In this document: piece after piece, positions 47,001 through 58,300 of the stretch | Layout of the letters: each line of letters starts with the position of its first letter | Numbering within the stretch: the first letter of the stretch is position 1 | NCBI RefSeq assembly: GCF_910592395.1 | Contig: NC_088314.1 | Location: 9,238,001-9,302,000 of the forward strand | Source: Lineus longissimus | Taxonomy: Eukaryota > Nemertea > Pilidiophora > Heteronemertea > Lineidae | DNA length: 64,000 bases | Direction of reading: 5' to 3' | The notes under the pieces: generated by a model | Database searches by the model: none | What the model saw: only the letters and a program-made list of their open reading frames with translations | What the model was told of the DNA's origin: nothing | Position numbers and translations under genes: made by a program

Positions 47001-50000
47001 ACGTCGAACTGGCTTCATTTCTTGTGAAATCTGACAGGGCCTGATACCCGCAACAAAAATTGCATCCATGCAGCATTTCACACGTTGCAATTATCATTGC
47101 ACCAGGTGTTAGGAGCATCTGCAAAAGTTACCACTTTTATATTTTATGATGTTGCCTTCCAGCCACTTGCTTTCCGAGTGGTGCCACTCGGACACTTTCT
47201 GTATATCAGTGTAACATGACCTCCAACCAGTTTTTTATACGAAATAAAATGCAGTCCTGTGGCAGCATAAATCTATTTTACTTGCACCAACCCCAAAAGT
47301 AATTTCACACTATGCATGACAGAGATTTCTTTCACACCAGTTGGAAATCGTGTCCCACTGATTACAATCACTGTCCCAGTAACAGTACACTGCAAATCCA
47401 CTGCAAACCTGAATATTTTCATGGCCTCATCTCATCAAAAATTAAAAATATTTTATCCATTCAACATCCTGTACTTCTAAAACGCTTTCAAGATTTTACT
47501 TAGCTCTTCTGCTTCATAGGGACTAATATGTTCCTTCCATAATTTGTCAAGTTCTCTTAGACGAAATTGGTATCCATAAAATCAAATACAGTAAACCCAG
47601 AAATAATCGCAGCCATTTTATTTGGCGATTTTGTGAAATAGCAGTCTCTTGGGTGACTTTGAACAATGGGCCGGGGTAACTTTGACCCCCCCAGAAAGAA
47701 TTTTGTTGATGAGAAACATATGCAGCGGGGTGTTCATAGTCACCCCACTGTTCAAAGGCACCAATGTGATAGTACTTAATTTAGCGTTTTGACAACCGCA
47801 TTAACAGAAATTTCATTAGATTTTTCTTTTTGCCCCTTTACGTTTTCACAATTATCTGCAAACCCAAAATTACGCGAAAATAAAAGGCACACAAATATTT
47901 CCTGGTTTACAGTAGTAGCCAATAAAAATGTTCAGTGTACAGAAGCAATTTGTTAGCAATTTGTTTCAGTAGCTGAGACCGCATAATTATTTCTACCAAA
48001 AGTGATCGGAAGTCATTCAAAATTAGATCGGTTACCGTATCTAGTCCTGAGCTCTGGAATTAGGAGGTTCATAGCAGAGATGCCCATTATTAGGAGATTC
48101 ATAACAGAGATGCCAATTAATAAGAGATTCATAACAGAGATGCCCATTATTAGGAGATTCATAACAGAGACGCCCATTATTAGGAGATTCATAAGAGATG
48201 CCCATTGTTAGATTCATAACAGAGATGCCAATAAATAAGAGATTCATAACAGAGATGCCCATTATTAGGAGATTCATAACAGAGATGCCCATTATTAGAA
48301 GATTCATAGCGGAGATGCTCATTATTAGGAGATTCATAACAGAGATACCTATTACGTTGGCATTACGATTAGGAAGCTCCTCCTACCTACTGTAGTTAAA
48401 GAGAGCCACAAAAAGATGAAATTGAAATAAAGTACAAAGCAATAAATGGACTTGCCCTGCTTACATATAATCTGAGCTCCTTCCATCCTAAGACCTCAAG
48501 CAATTCCTGAGGTCAGGGGACAAATGTTTCCTCAGCTCAACAGGTATCGCCTCTAAAACCAGAGCATTTCTGACCGCTACCCATTTATGCGACCTGGGTG
48601 GAGTAAGGTAAGTTTGACAAAGAGACCTGCCTAAGTCTCATGCTGACAGTGGGATTCGAAACAGGGACCCAAATTACAAGCTTCTTGTCCACAGCAGCTC
48701 TCTTCAAGACAGAGCTAAAATTATTTTCAAAAGCATCATGTGCTCACCTGTCTAAATGTACTAGCATGTACTTCCTGGTGTCGTGTATCAAAATACTGCT
48801 CTACAAAACTAAAATATTCACTTCTTTTTCTTTCTAACGTCGGTTGTCGCCGCTCTAAACTTGCCGGTAAATAACCCTGAAAAAAGTTGCACAAATTATT
48901 TGTAAGGATAACCCAACCATCTGAAACAAAATCTATCACAATACTTTAATTTCATTATCACAAGCAATAGAAGGTTTACTGCGAGTTCCGTAGATAATTC
49001 ATCCGTACACTATGGAGAGAGGAAAAAAAGAAGATGTTGTCTGTGCTAATGATTTTAAAATTGCTATCATCCATCTCTAGGGCTTCCACTAGATCCTCAG
49101 ATCAAGGGGCCCACATGATTTTTTTAGGTCCTCAAGAGCCGGGGGATTGCAATCCTCATAGGACTCCATTGCACTTGTGGGAAGACCATACCGATGTTGT
49201 AACTTACTGATAATAATTTCCAAGCCGATGGCCGGCAAGCTTTAGGAATTCCTGACCAGCAAACTTTCTTTAATTCATCTGAAGAAAAAAACAAAATAAT
49301 AATAATACAAAGGAGCTACTACATACAAGAAAATATCTACTTTGACGGCAATCATTAACAGTCTTTTATTTCACTGTGCAATTAAATTTCGAAATAATGT
49401 TTATCTGTGACTGAGACATCCTCAGCAGAACTTGTATTGTAAATTTGCGCAAAAACTTTTGAAAGCACTAAATGACATGTCAAAACACTTGAACAGATAA
49501 CCAACTGGAAGAGTTCTGCAGAATCAATAACCACCTGCATGAGGCAATACATTCAGGAGAACTGATAACCAGTTAGAAGAGTCGAGACACGAGAATTGAA
49601 ATATAGAATAGAAGATTCAAAACCCCGGTTCTTTAAGGCCGGTTTCATCACCTACCTAAATCTAGATTAGGGTGGTCCATAACAGCTCTCATTTTCTCTA
49701 TTCTATGTTTTTCTCTGTCTGGTTGTAACACCTGTGATACCCCGTAACTGAGCTGGGTTGGTTTTGGCACTCGTGGATAGTTCAGCCGGACTCCTACACC
49801 CGGTCCGAAATGATGTGGAGAAGAGCCACCAGGGCTCCCTGAAGAGAAAACAGAAACATTAGCTTTGTTTGGCTGGTCAGTTTTTGTGTGTGCGTGGTAT
49901 GGGGGGGACGGGGGGGGGGGATTACTAGCCAGAGAAAAGGAAACTATACAGCTACCAGCATGAAACTTTGACAGCTAGTAGTCACCTCAATCAGTCAAAG

Positions 50001-51952
50001 GCCAGAACATTTGATGCCATCACCCCCCCCCCCCCCCATTTTGCTTCAGTAGTTGCATACTGAATGGACAACAGAACCTTTCGTTCTTGAATTAATAAAC
50101 TTGATAGCGTTCATTTAAAAAGTTTTCGGATGACAGTGAGGGTGTATTTCGTTGTGAAGTTGACAAACTTAAACAGAGATCACTTAAATGAAATTAAAGT
50201 TTTCAGGTGATAACAAACAAAAGGGGTTAATTTCTCAGAAGTGCATCAATAGAGTGAAGTGCAAGCCTTCACAATATTTTTCACGAAATACAACGTACCT
50301 TGATTAGCCCTCGGTGATTCCCGCAGATGATCCGTTAAGGATCTAGCACCATTATTTGACAACTCGTAAACATCGCCCTCTTCCTCCTCCTGCAGCCGCT
50401 GCTGCTGGCTGTGGCTATTTATCACCGCCATCGCCGTGGAATGAACATCTTTTAACGACATCTTCACGTTCGCCATCATGATGAGGTCATCATCTCCATC
50501 GTCCCAGGCGTCATTTGTCTTATTCTCAAAGTCCTGGAACGAATCTCTCTTTGTTGCTTTGAGAGGTTCCTTTTTGGGGGTGGTAGGCCCACTGCAAACA
50601 TGAACAGACTGAATTTTACAAGGGTTGAAATCCTGCCCCCCCCCCTTCCTTACTGAAGGGGTACTTGACCTATGCTCTAAAAAGATCCGAAATTGTTCCC
50701 CCAAAGGGGGAAGGCCATGGTATTCATATCATTGCCCACTTATGGTACAATCAGGGGAAAAAGACATTCACCAGCACTAAAAACATACAGCACTCCTATC
50801 CAGTTAGAATGGGTTATGATTAAATAAAAAGACATATTTATTTCATTCATTTGTGGGGCAGAAAAAGGTGCTTTTCACCAGTTATTGCTGGTTATTTCAT
50901 TACCAAAAAGATATGAAGAATGGGTTCACCATCAAAAAATCTTCCTATTCAACGGAATTGCTCCATACTACTTGCTAATTTACTTAGGTGGTAATGCCCT
51001 GTAGTTTTTGCTGCATTGAAAGTGAGGTTTTGTTAATGCAATTCAATAATTGCTAAGAGAAAAGTGCACCTCAATCTGGCCCTGCATAGGCTAGGGAGTG
51101 GCATGCTGGCGACAGCGCTCTAATAATAGCCAGTTTCTAATAGCCAATGGCTAACAGTTGTCATAAGCCAGCATGATGCGCCAACCCTGAAAATCTTCAA
51201 GGTATAAAAGATACCTACCTTCCAATGGCATTTGGTGGTCTTTCATGTCTGGGTGGGTGCTGAGCTCCATAAACTGGTTTGATACTGAAAAGAAAACAAC
51301 CTTTAATAAGGGATGGCCAAATGCACAAACCAGGGCGACAAGTACAAAGGGCTAAACTTTAGAATCCCTGATCGGAAATGACGTAGTTTGATCGCATTCA
51401 ACTAGAAATCCATTGAACAGTGGTGCTTGGTTAGTCAACCGATTACCTTTTTTTGGGGTGTGATCGGGGATTGTATTGTAAACTCGTTCCGTACAAAGAT
51501 CTAAAAGTCACTGAACAATTAACAAGAACATCACAAGAGCAGAAATTCGGAAACCACCAAGCTGTCAAGGACGAGGTCCTGCTGCCCGAGAGCCGCCGGC
51601 CCGACTCCCTCGATCGATTAGGGATTCAGGGATCGTTGGTGATTTTTTGGGTATCAATGACATGGTGTACTTTCTCTTATACTGTGAAAGTATAATGTGT
51701 AGGCTCTTCAGAGCGAACTGCCTACGCAAGGCAGAAACACACTGACAGTGAGTGAGTGACACTGCCACCCTGACTGCCACGTACATAGCAATGTACACTC
51801 ACACTGTACATTACAAAACTACAATAATTTTGCACACACCTTCCAGGCACACTTTTGGTGTTTTTCTTCCAAAAACTAGGCTTGCCAACGTCTTTCTGAA
51901 TACCCCCAAATCCTGACATCACAAGAGTGTTGCCCGTCTGGCCGTAGCGCAT
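41093..51952 (-). CDS. TBC1D22: TBC1D22 (A/B ancestor type) Rab-GAP-family protein, complete, 12 exons
   Basis: Exons are 51840-51952, 51219-51284, 50299-50591, 49656-49838, 49208-49278, 48748-48876, 45365-45430, 43170-43290, 42472-42654, 42096-42223, 41679-41774 and 41093-41227, in phase, for 527 residues (human A and B about 517 and 505). The N-terminal half is low-complexity with the family's SFQDFENKTNDAWDDGDDD motif. The TBC domain starts near residue 219 (CWSGIPKACRP). The arginine finger motif IxxDxxR is present (IHIDIPR, Arg292), as is the glutamine finger YxQ (SGYVQG, Gln327), so GAP activity on a Rab is plausible; the family also binds Golgi ACBD3. WMNNLLMREIPLRCTIRLWD is near-identical to vertebrates. 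The 5' end is divergent from CERK, 356 bp away. Exon 8's donor lies inside a minisatellite. An in-frame Met at codon 12 is an alternative start. Confidence 0.95.
43012..43184 (-). repeat. 29-bp minisatellite on the 5' splice site of TBC1D22 exon 8
   Basis: Six donor-like sequences (GGTAAGT, plus-strand ACTTACC) occur at an exact 29-bp spacing (ACC-box starts 43021, 43050, 43079, 43108, 43137, 43166). The copy at 43166 is the authentic exon 8 border: exon end TTTGCGGACTGCG, intron GTAAGTC. The repeated unit therefore contains the last ~14 exon bases plus the donor and ~15 intron bases, copied five times into the intron. Since 29 is not a multiple of three, use of a downstream donor shifts frame. 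Confidence 0.92.
47589..47912. mobile_element. Foldback MITE (TA target) with nested palindrome, TBC1D22 intron 6
   Basis: Ends CAGTAAACCCAGAAATAATC and, inverted, CTGTAAACCAGGAAATATTT are imperfect inverted repeats about 40 bp long, each bordered by TA (47587-47588 and 47913-47914). Inside is a second, shorter inverted repeat built on GGTGACTTTGAACA and GGTGCCTTTGAACA. No coding frame. Confidence 0.65.
48062..48356. repeat. 30-bp minisatellite in TBC1D22 intron 6
   Basis: Ten units of AGGAGATTCATAACAGAGAT plus GCCCATTATT, two of them slightly shortened. Because 30 is divisible by three, both strands show open frames of ten-residue peptide repeats that have no gene context and should not be annotated. 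Confidence 0.9.
48485..48690 (-). mobile_element. Diverged tRNA-SINE remnant, TBC1D22 intron 6
   Basis: Minus strand carries a B-box-like TTTCGAATCCCACTG and a body related to the SINE at 34835 (shared order: CCCATTTA, GTGG/GCGGAGAGAAG-like, GTAAG/AGTAGGGTTA). The A box is not clear. It ends about 57 bases before the exon 6 donor. Confidence 0.4.
51350..51490 (+). mobile_element. MITE family 3 (hAT-like, 8-bp target duplication), copy 2
   Basis: A 141-bp copy of the element at 26581, differing by a few substitutions and a 5-base internal duplication (TATTG). It is flanked by its own 8-bp direct repeat GTACAAAG (51342-51349 and 51491-51498). It lies in TBC1D22 intron 1. Confidence 0.9.
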
Positions 51953-52308
51953 AATATGAGGGAATAATCAAGTTGTTTTTGAACCAAAAATTAAAGTTCC
52001 ACCTCCATAAGTTTTGTTTTCAATATGGCGTGGAAATTCCGAGTGCGCATGCTTCTCGACCTAGATAAAGGGTTGGGTTTCATTCTGACCAAAGTTGTCT
52101 TTAAATCAATAATTTCTTCATGTTACCCAAAATAAAGAATGTAATTCTTAAGATTTGATATTCGTAAATCATCTTATGCGCTTGAAAAAACATTTCAAAT
52201 CTTACTATTCTAGTAAATAATAGTGTTTTTTTATTGTTTTTGGTCACCCCATGACCTAATTTAATGGTTATCAATTCTGCCGCTAGGGCAAAGTGCTTAC
52301 TTGTCAAC
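51953..52308. promoter_or_regulatory. Divergent TBC1D22/CERK promoter
   Basis: Only 356 bp separate the two start codons. The spacer holds a YY1-like AATATGGCG at 52022-52030 and the NRF1-type palindromic core TGCGCATGC at 52044-52052, both common in TATA-less housekeeping promoters. No TATA box. Both 5' UTRs must fit here unless further non-coding exons exist. Confidence 0.65.
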
Positions 52309-55300
52309 ATGGCCTCTGGGGGCATGGATCCCGTCTTGCAGTCCACTATAGAAATAGAAAATAAACAGTATACCGTCACGTTAACAAACTCAGTTATTTA
52401 TTGGGACAATGCCCGTAGTTCTGGTGCATACAATGGACAAAGTTCTGAGAGCGTATCAAGTGAGTAAACCCCTGAAATTGCAATCGATTTGTCCCTTTTC
52501 ATTTCTGACATTTCCATCTCTGCCATTGTTTGATTTAGTGCATCACTATCAGCTGTTGTGTACATTTGACTTGTACGTAGATAGTAAGATACCGTATGTC
52601 AGTATGTGTTGATGCTTTTGTATTTCATGATGTGGTTTCTCGGTTGTTCCTGAATAGGTTGTACTCTGTGTAATGTTCCTTTCTGAGGATGATGGTATGC
52701 GAGCGAAGACCGAAGTAGGCCCTAATTATCATTTAATAATCGTAATAAAGTCCACGGCACAGAAATGATTAGTTAAAAATTTAGCACAACGTTTATTATA
52801 ATGATTGTATAAATGAAGTTATATGAAGTTCAAAGATTTTCAATATCGCCACGTTTTGCTTATAATTATCGTTATTTACACCACAACATTATTACTGATG
52901 AAATTCCTGCAGTATTACGCAGAATGTCACGATTGAAACAGCAATGAGATGTCCTGCACTCGCTGATGGCCTTAGTGTTCAAGTGTTCAAACTCAGCTGT
53001 TGATTATCATGGTGATCGGTCAACCTGCTGCTCGATTTCGATACCATGGAAGAGGGCTCCGAGTCAATTCTGGAGAGAATCCAAAATTCCCCATACAACA
53101 CTGAACAGGTGTTTGTTTAGGATTGGTCTTGAGTTGCATGTATTGAATTTTGCATGCAATTTAATTATTAACAATATGATTTTTATTTATTTCATTTTCA
53201 GAACCCAATACTAATGATAGTCCCGAGCAAAAAAATACCAGTGAGCATTTTCAGAAGTGTCATTTGGGTGGTGTGTTTTCGTTGTTAAAAACCTGCTGTG
53301 GTGGGAACCAGGGTAGGAAATTTTATCAGTTTTGACATTTAAGTTATCGTTGTATATATGTTCAGCTATCCATTCTTGATAGAATGTGGTACTGGTATCT
53401 TTTTTAAATCAAAAGAATGAAAAAGACATTATGGTCCATGAAAAACTTGAATTCCAATTTTTCACAATCCTTCATTTAGTGACTGTGTCTAATTCCTTAT
53501 GAACGTACCCTTCCATCATGTCTCGTGTTACCATCTGATCCATGTCCATTTAACCCCTCCTTGAAGCGGTTGTGAGGGATTCTGCTGTCAAGCCTTTTGT
53601 TCCAGTATCCTTTTTGCCTCATCCCCCTACCCCTTGTTAGTACTTCGAAAATTGTGAGAATTGTGAAAATTGTCTATATCAACAGGTTATCATGGACCAG
53701 AATAAAAGTGTCTTTTTCAAGCATGATCACAGAAGCACCCCTCATGAAAATACCATGTGCATGAATACCAGTAATAAGAATGTTCCTGAGGTGTTCATTT
53801 AGCAAGGATAGTGAGAAAAAATCGTTATTCAAAAAAAATATTTTATAAATTTCCTACCCTGTCAAGGTATGGACTGATTTTAAAAATATTTGTGATGTTT
53901 CTTCACACACCTAAAAATCAACAGGAAACAATCCTTCCTCACACTCTCTATTTCTTGTGTATCATACTCCTAATCCCAGTTAGTGACAGTTCTTTCTTTT
54001 CAAAAAAGATTACATTTTACTTTTAATAACTGTTCAGTTTACATTTTACTTATTTAAAATAACATTCTGTTGTTTTATGTTTTAAAGAAACTCTCCTTCA
54101 TCACTTTTGCGTGTTTTGTTCTGAATTTGGGCTCAAAGTTAACATTTACAGTTGGACCAATGGCATTGTTAATGGCATATGTGACCCGCTCTACCAAAAT
54201 TAGGCGCTTGTCGCATCTGAACTTGACAGGTTGATACGGACTTGTTGTTCATTTCCCTATTGTAGACCTTTGGTGAAATGTAACTAAATCAGTTTGTAAT
54301 AGATTTCACAAAAGGTCTACAATAGGGAAATGAACAACAAGTCCGTATCAACCTGTCAAGTTCAGATGTGACAAGCGCCTAGTTTTGGTAGAGCGAGTCA
54401 CATATTACCAAGCAGTTAGGTGCCCATCTTGTGTCTCAGTATGAAGGCTTTGTTATGTTCATTTGCCTATATAATTGTTTTCATATATATAACAAGATTT
54501 ATCATTTTGTGATGGTCACACATGTTGTATAATGTATGTCAGTACCCAGGAAATATCTCATAAATTAGAACATTGTAGTTACAGTTGTACCTCTCTATTA
54601 AGGACACCCCCGGGCTGACAATTGCTGTCTTTAATAGAGAGGTGTCCTGATTAGAGAGGTCAAATTGACTGGAAACCACCAATTTGGGACCAAACCTAGT
54701 GTCCATAATAGAGAGGTTGTCCTTAATAGAGAGGTGTCCGCTAAGGGAGGTTCCGCAATGTACATTACATTGCCACCATCTGCAATCAGCTGTGCATGGT
54801 AATATCACTTATTCACTTAGCACGATGACCACTGGTGGTGGGTAAATTATTCTATTGATCATTGATCGACTGCTGCACAACTCATTGGTTCATTGTATCA
54901 TATCAGGAATTACAAGTTATTCAATTTCATCATCAATAATGGCGTACTGGTATCAAGCTAGCTGATGCTGGTTGTCATTCGGGTATGATGGTTTTGTCAA
55001 GTGATGAATTTAACTTGTCTCCCTACTGGCAAGAATCCGATCGGACTCTTTTAAAACAAGGGCTCTAAAGTTAAAATACCTATGATGTCACGACAGAGCA
55101 GGTGCCTGCCAGTTTGACATCATGTATGATGTTGTAACATCATTTTGAGTTGATGATAGCATTCTGCTCATTCTGTTTGCGTTGTTAAAAGAAGAAAACC
55201 GAGGCGGTTGCTGGAACTTGTCGATTCCCTTGCATCACATGACAAAGCCGTGCTCACCTTAGTGACAGCCGGCACCACGTGGTGGTTACGGAAAGGTCCT

Positions 55301-58300
55301 CCCTGGTCTGACCAATAAAAAACCTATCAAGATATTCTTGTTTGTCAGCTGGATAAACCAAGGGGATGGATTGGGGAACATGGGGTTGTCGTCGATGTGG
55401 TTGGTGCACTGCTGCATATAGTTTGGTCTGCCACTGATCCCTCGCAGTGAGTCACAGCTTCGAACTATCACACAACCACTCTCTTACTCGCCGTGCAAAG
55501 ACCTTGGTTTTCTTTTTGGCACGTTTTTGTTCATATCGGCATCTTGGTAAACATGAAATATTACTAAGGATGTGAGAGCCTTCAGCATCGCCATCAAAAA
55601 TTTCTAACTTGCGCAGGGCTGTCGGCTCTATCTTAGTAAATTGATCTGTTGTGCAGATTGCTTGAACCAATTGTTTTTCCCGACTGTATTGACCATGTCA
55701 GACTGACATAAGGCGGGACACCAGGGGTCGACGAGTTATCGAATAGAAAAACAACAACCTCCTAGCATACAAAGTACCAAGATGCCTTAAAAAAACCCAT
55801 TTAAAATGCATTCTTTAAATCTTAAGTCCATAAAACCTTTAAAATATGTGTATATTTAACTTTTGTGAAAGTGAGGAGCAACATAATTTATAATCGTCTC
55901 ACGTCTGCACAAAGAATGACAGAAAAGGCCATTAGGTCCGATGCATTCAGATTAAATGCCTCGGAAAGAGGCTAAGGCCTACCATTGTGCAGTGTGGCCT
56001 CATTAGCAGACCCCAGGCATCTGAATTATTCACTCCACACTGTGTTATTTGCAATAATAGGGTCAATGACTTTACCCCTTAGTGCAGGCGTACTTGAAAA
56101 ATGGTTCAATGCCTGTAAAACCTAATCCACTCAGACAAAGCCCACAAAGTCAGTCCATTGATATTGTTGTACATTTGAATATCAAGGCCAAATATTTCAC
56201 TGGGGACAATGTCAATAGACACACAGTAAATTTAGAACAGTAATGGAGTTGAACTTCATTTCAATGCCTCATGAATATGCATACTGATACTTAGGTCGAC
56301 ACGTATTTTGGGCTAACGAGACACTTTAAAAATCTTCAAATATTTTGGGGGCTTGGCTGCGCACCTCCAGCACTCGCAATTTTATGCTCTCCCTTTTTAA
56401 GATCCTGGTTCCAGCCCACAGGCACATGAAAATAAGAGCTCAATACCCCCCCCCCTGCACTGACAATTCACATAAAAGAATAGAGCTTTTCTTTTACATG
56501 TGTTGTCAGTGGGGAGGGGGTGGTTGGGGTGTTTGTCAGTCTCGACTGGGGGGCTGAGGGTGCTATTGAGCTCGTATTTTCACGCGCCTGTGTCCAGCCC
56601 TGCCAATGACCAAAAAGTCTGTTTTTGAGAATGTTACTGGAGGGTAGAGAGCTGATAAGGGCCCATGGCCTCAAATCAAGACCACAACTTCACCTGGTGA
56701 ATGCAGAAAAGTGCTTGAATCCAGTTAGACTTATGTTTTGGTTCGTGGCCCAGGAATGTTTCAATTCAAATGAAGTGGGGAAAACTTGCGATACGATATC
56801 CTAAACTATTTTGGCATTACAGTATTACAGTATTTTGGCATTACTCTATTAAGGACACCCTTGGGACTGAGAAGTGCTGTCCTTGATAGTGAGGTGTCCT
56901 GATTAGAGAGGGCAAACTGAATGGAAACAACCAATTTGGGACCAAAACTAATGTCCTTAATAGAGAGGTTGTCCTTAATAGAGAGGTTGTCCTTAATAGA
57001 GAGGTATCGCTAAGGGAGGTTCCACTGTATTGCAAGGTTTACAAAATAAATGACATATTGTCTCAATCCCCGAAAGGTTAGAATTTGTAAATTTAAATGC
57101 GAATCTGTCTGTTTTTTTAGGACATGATATTCATCTGATAGACCTCCGTGACGTGATCACGGTCACGTCGGAAAAGAAGCGCTCCGGACGTGCGAGGGAA
57201 ACACGAGGCCTCGAGCTGATGTCTCTGAATAGCACATGCACGACGTTTATTGTCTACATCATACGGCGCATAACAAAGCATAGGTGGCGTGACCGTAAGA
57301 TTTTGTTCCAGTGTCGTGATGCGAAGACGTGTCAGTTGTGGGTCTCAAAAATACAGGATTGTTTATTTGCTCCAGGTGAGGATGTGGTAATGTCTTGCTC
57401 AAATTGTGCTTCTTGTGACTTCCGTGAGAAACAATGTCAGTCTTTATATACTGTAAATTGCCAATTTTCGCAGTTTTTTTCACGGATTTTGTGATTAACC
57501 TAGCTTTGGGAACATCAAAGTTGTGAAAAAAAATCTGTTGGTTAGAAAAAACTGAAAGAAATTTGATAATAAGAATGCAGTTTTGTGCCCCATATTTTAA
57601 AAACTGATTGGCAGCTGACTATTACATGTAACAAGCAGCATTGGAAAGAGTCACATCAACAGGGCTTGAACCTTCAACCTCTAGGCAAACAGGCTCAGTC
57701 ATAGAAAATCTAGTTGTGAGATAGGACAGGAATTTTGGCAAAGAATTTAACCATTGTGTGTAAATGAAGATAAAAAATAACCCATTGTCGTGCACACTTA
57801 TATAATTGTATCAACGGTGACCTTTTGAATTAGCACACCAAATGGTACCTGGCTCCCTTCCAACATTATGGACAATGGATGTAATTACTTCACTGGAACT
57901 CTTGCATGTCATGAGCAATTTTCACATTTCAAGTATTTAAACAAGGACTGAGGACTTGGTATTGGAGATTCTCCAATTTTATGGGAATTTGATTGCAGCA
58001 AAACCATAATAGCAGTTATGATGATGCTTTCTATGTCAAAGCTATGGTCTGGACTCCCTTCACCTTTAATCCATGTCATCACAGATATTTGAGTTTTCAG
58101 TTTTCATAATTCATTAAAAAACCCACGGTCAATCCCTTATCTTCTTTTCTCATCAGAATATAATCGACCACGGAAGTTGCTCGTGTTCGTCAACCCGCAT
58201 GGCGGTCTCCGCAAGGGACAGAAAATCTATGCAGAAAAGGTGGCGCCACTGTTGGAACTGGCGGCAGTGTCTACAGAGGTTGTTGGTAGGTATCGTGAAA

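Noticed and set aside
48062-48356. CRISPR-like regular repeats
   Set aside because: Direct tandem repeats without unique spacers, in an animal intron.
48002-48395. Open frames with ten-residue repeats on both strands
   Set aside because: By-product of a 30-bp minisatellite, whose unit is divisible by three; sits in an intron.
55286-55670. Two overlapping minus-strand frames in CERK intron 2
   Set aside because: Composition looks coding-like, but I recognise no family, and the second frame is shifted relative to the first. Could be a decayed element; not supportable as a gene.
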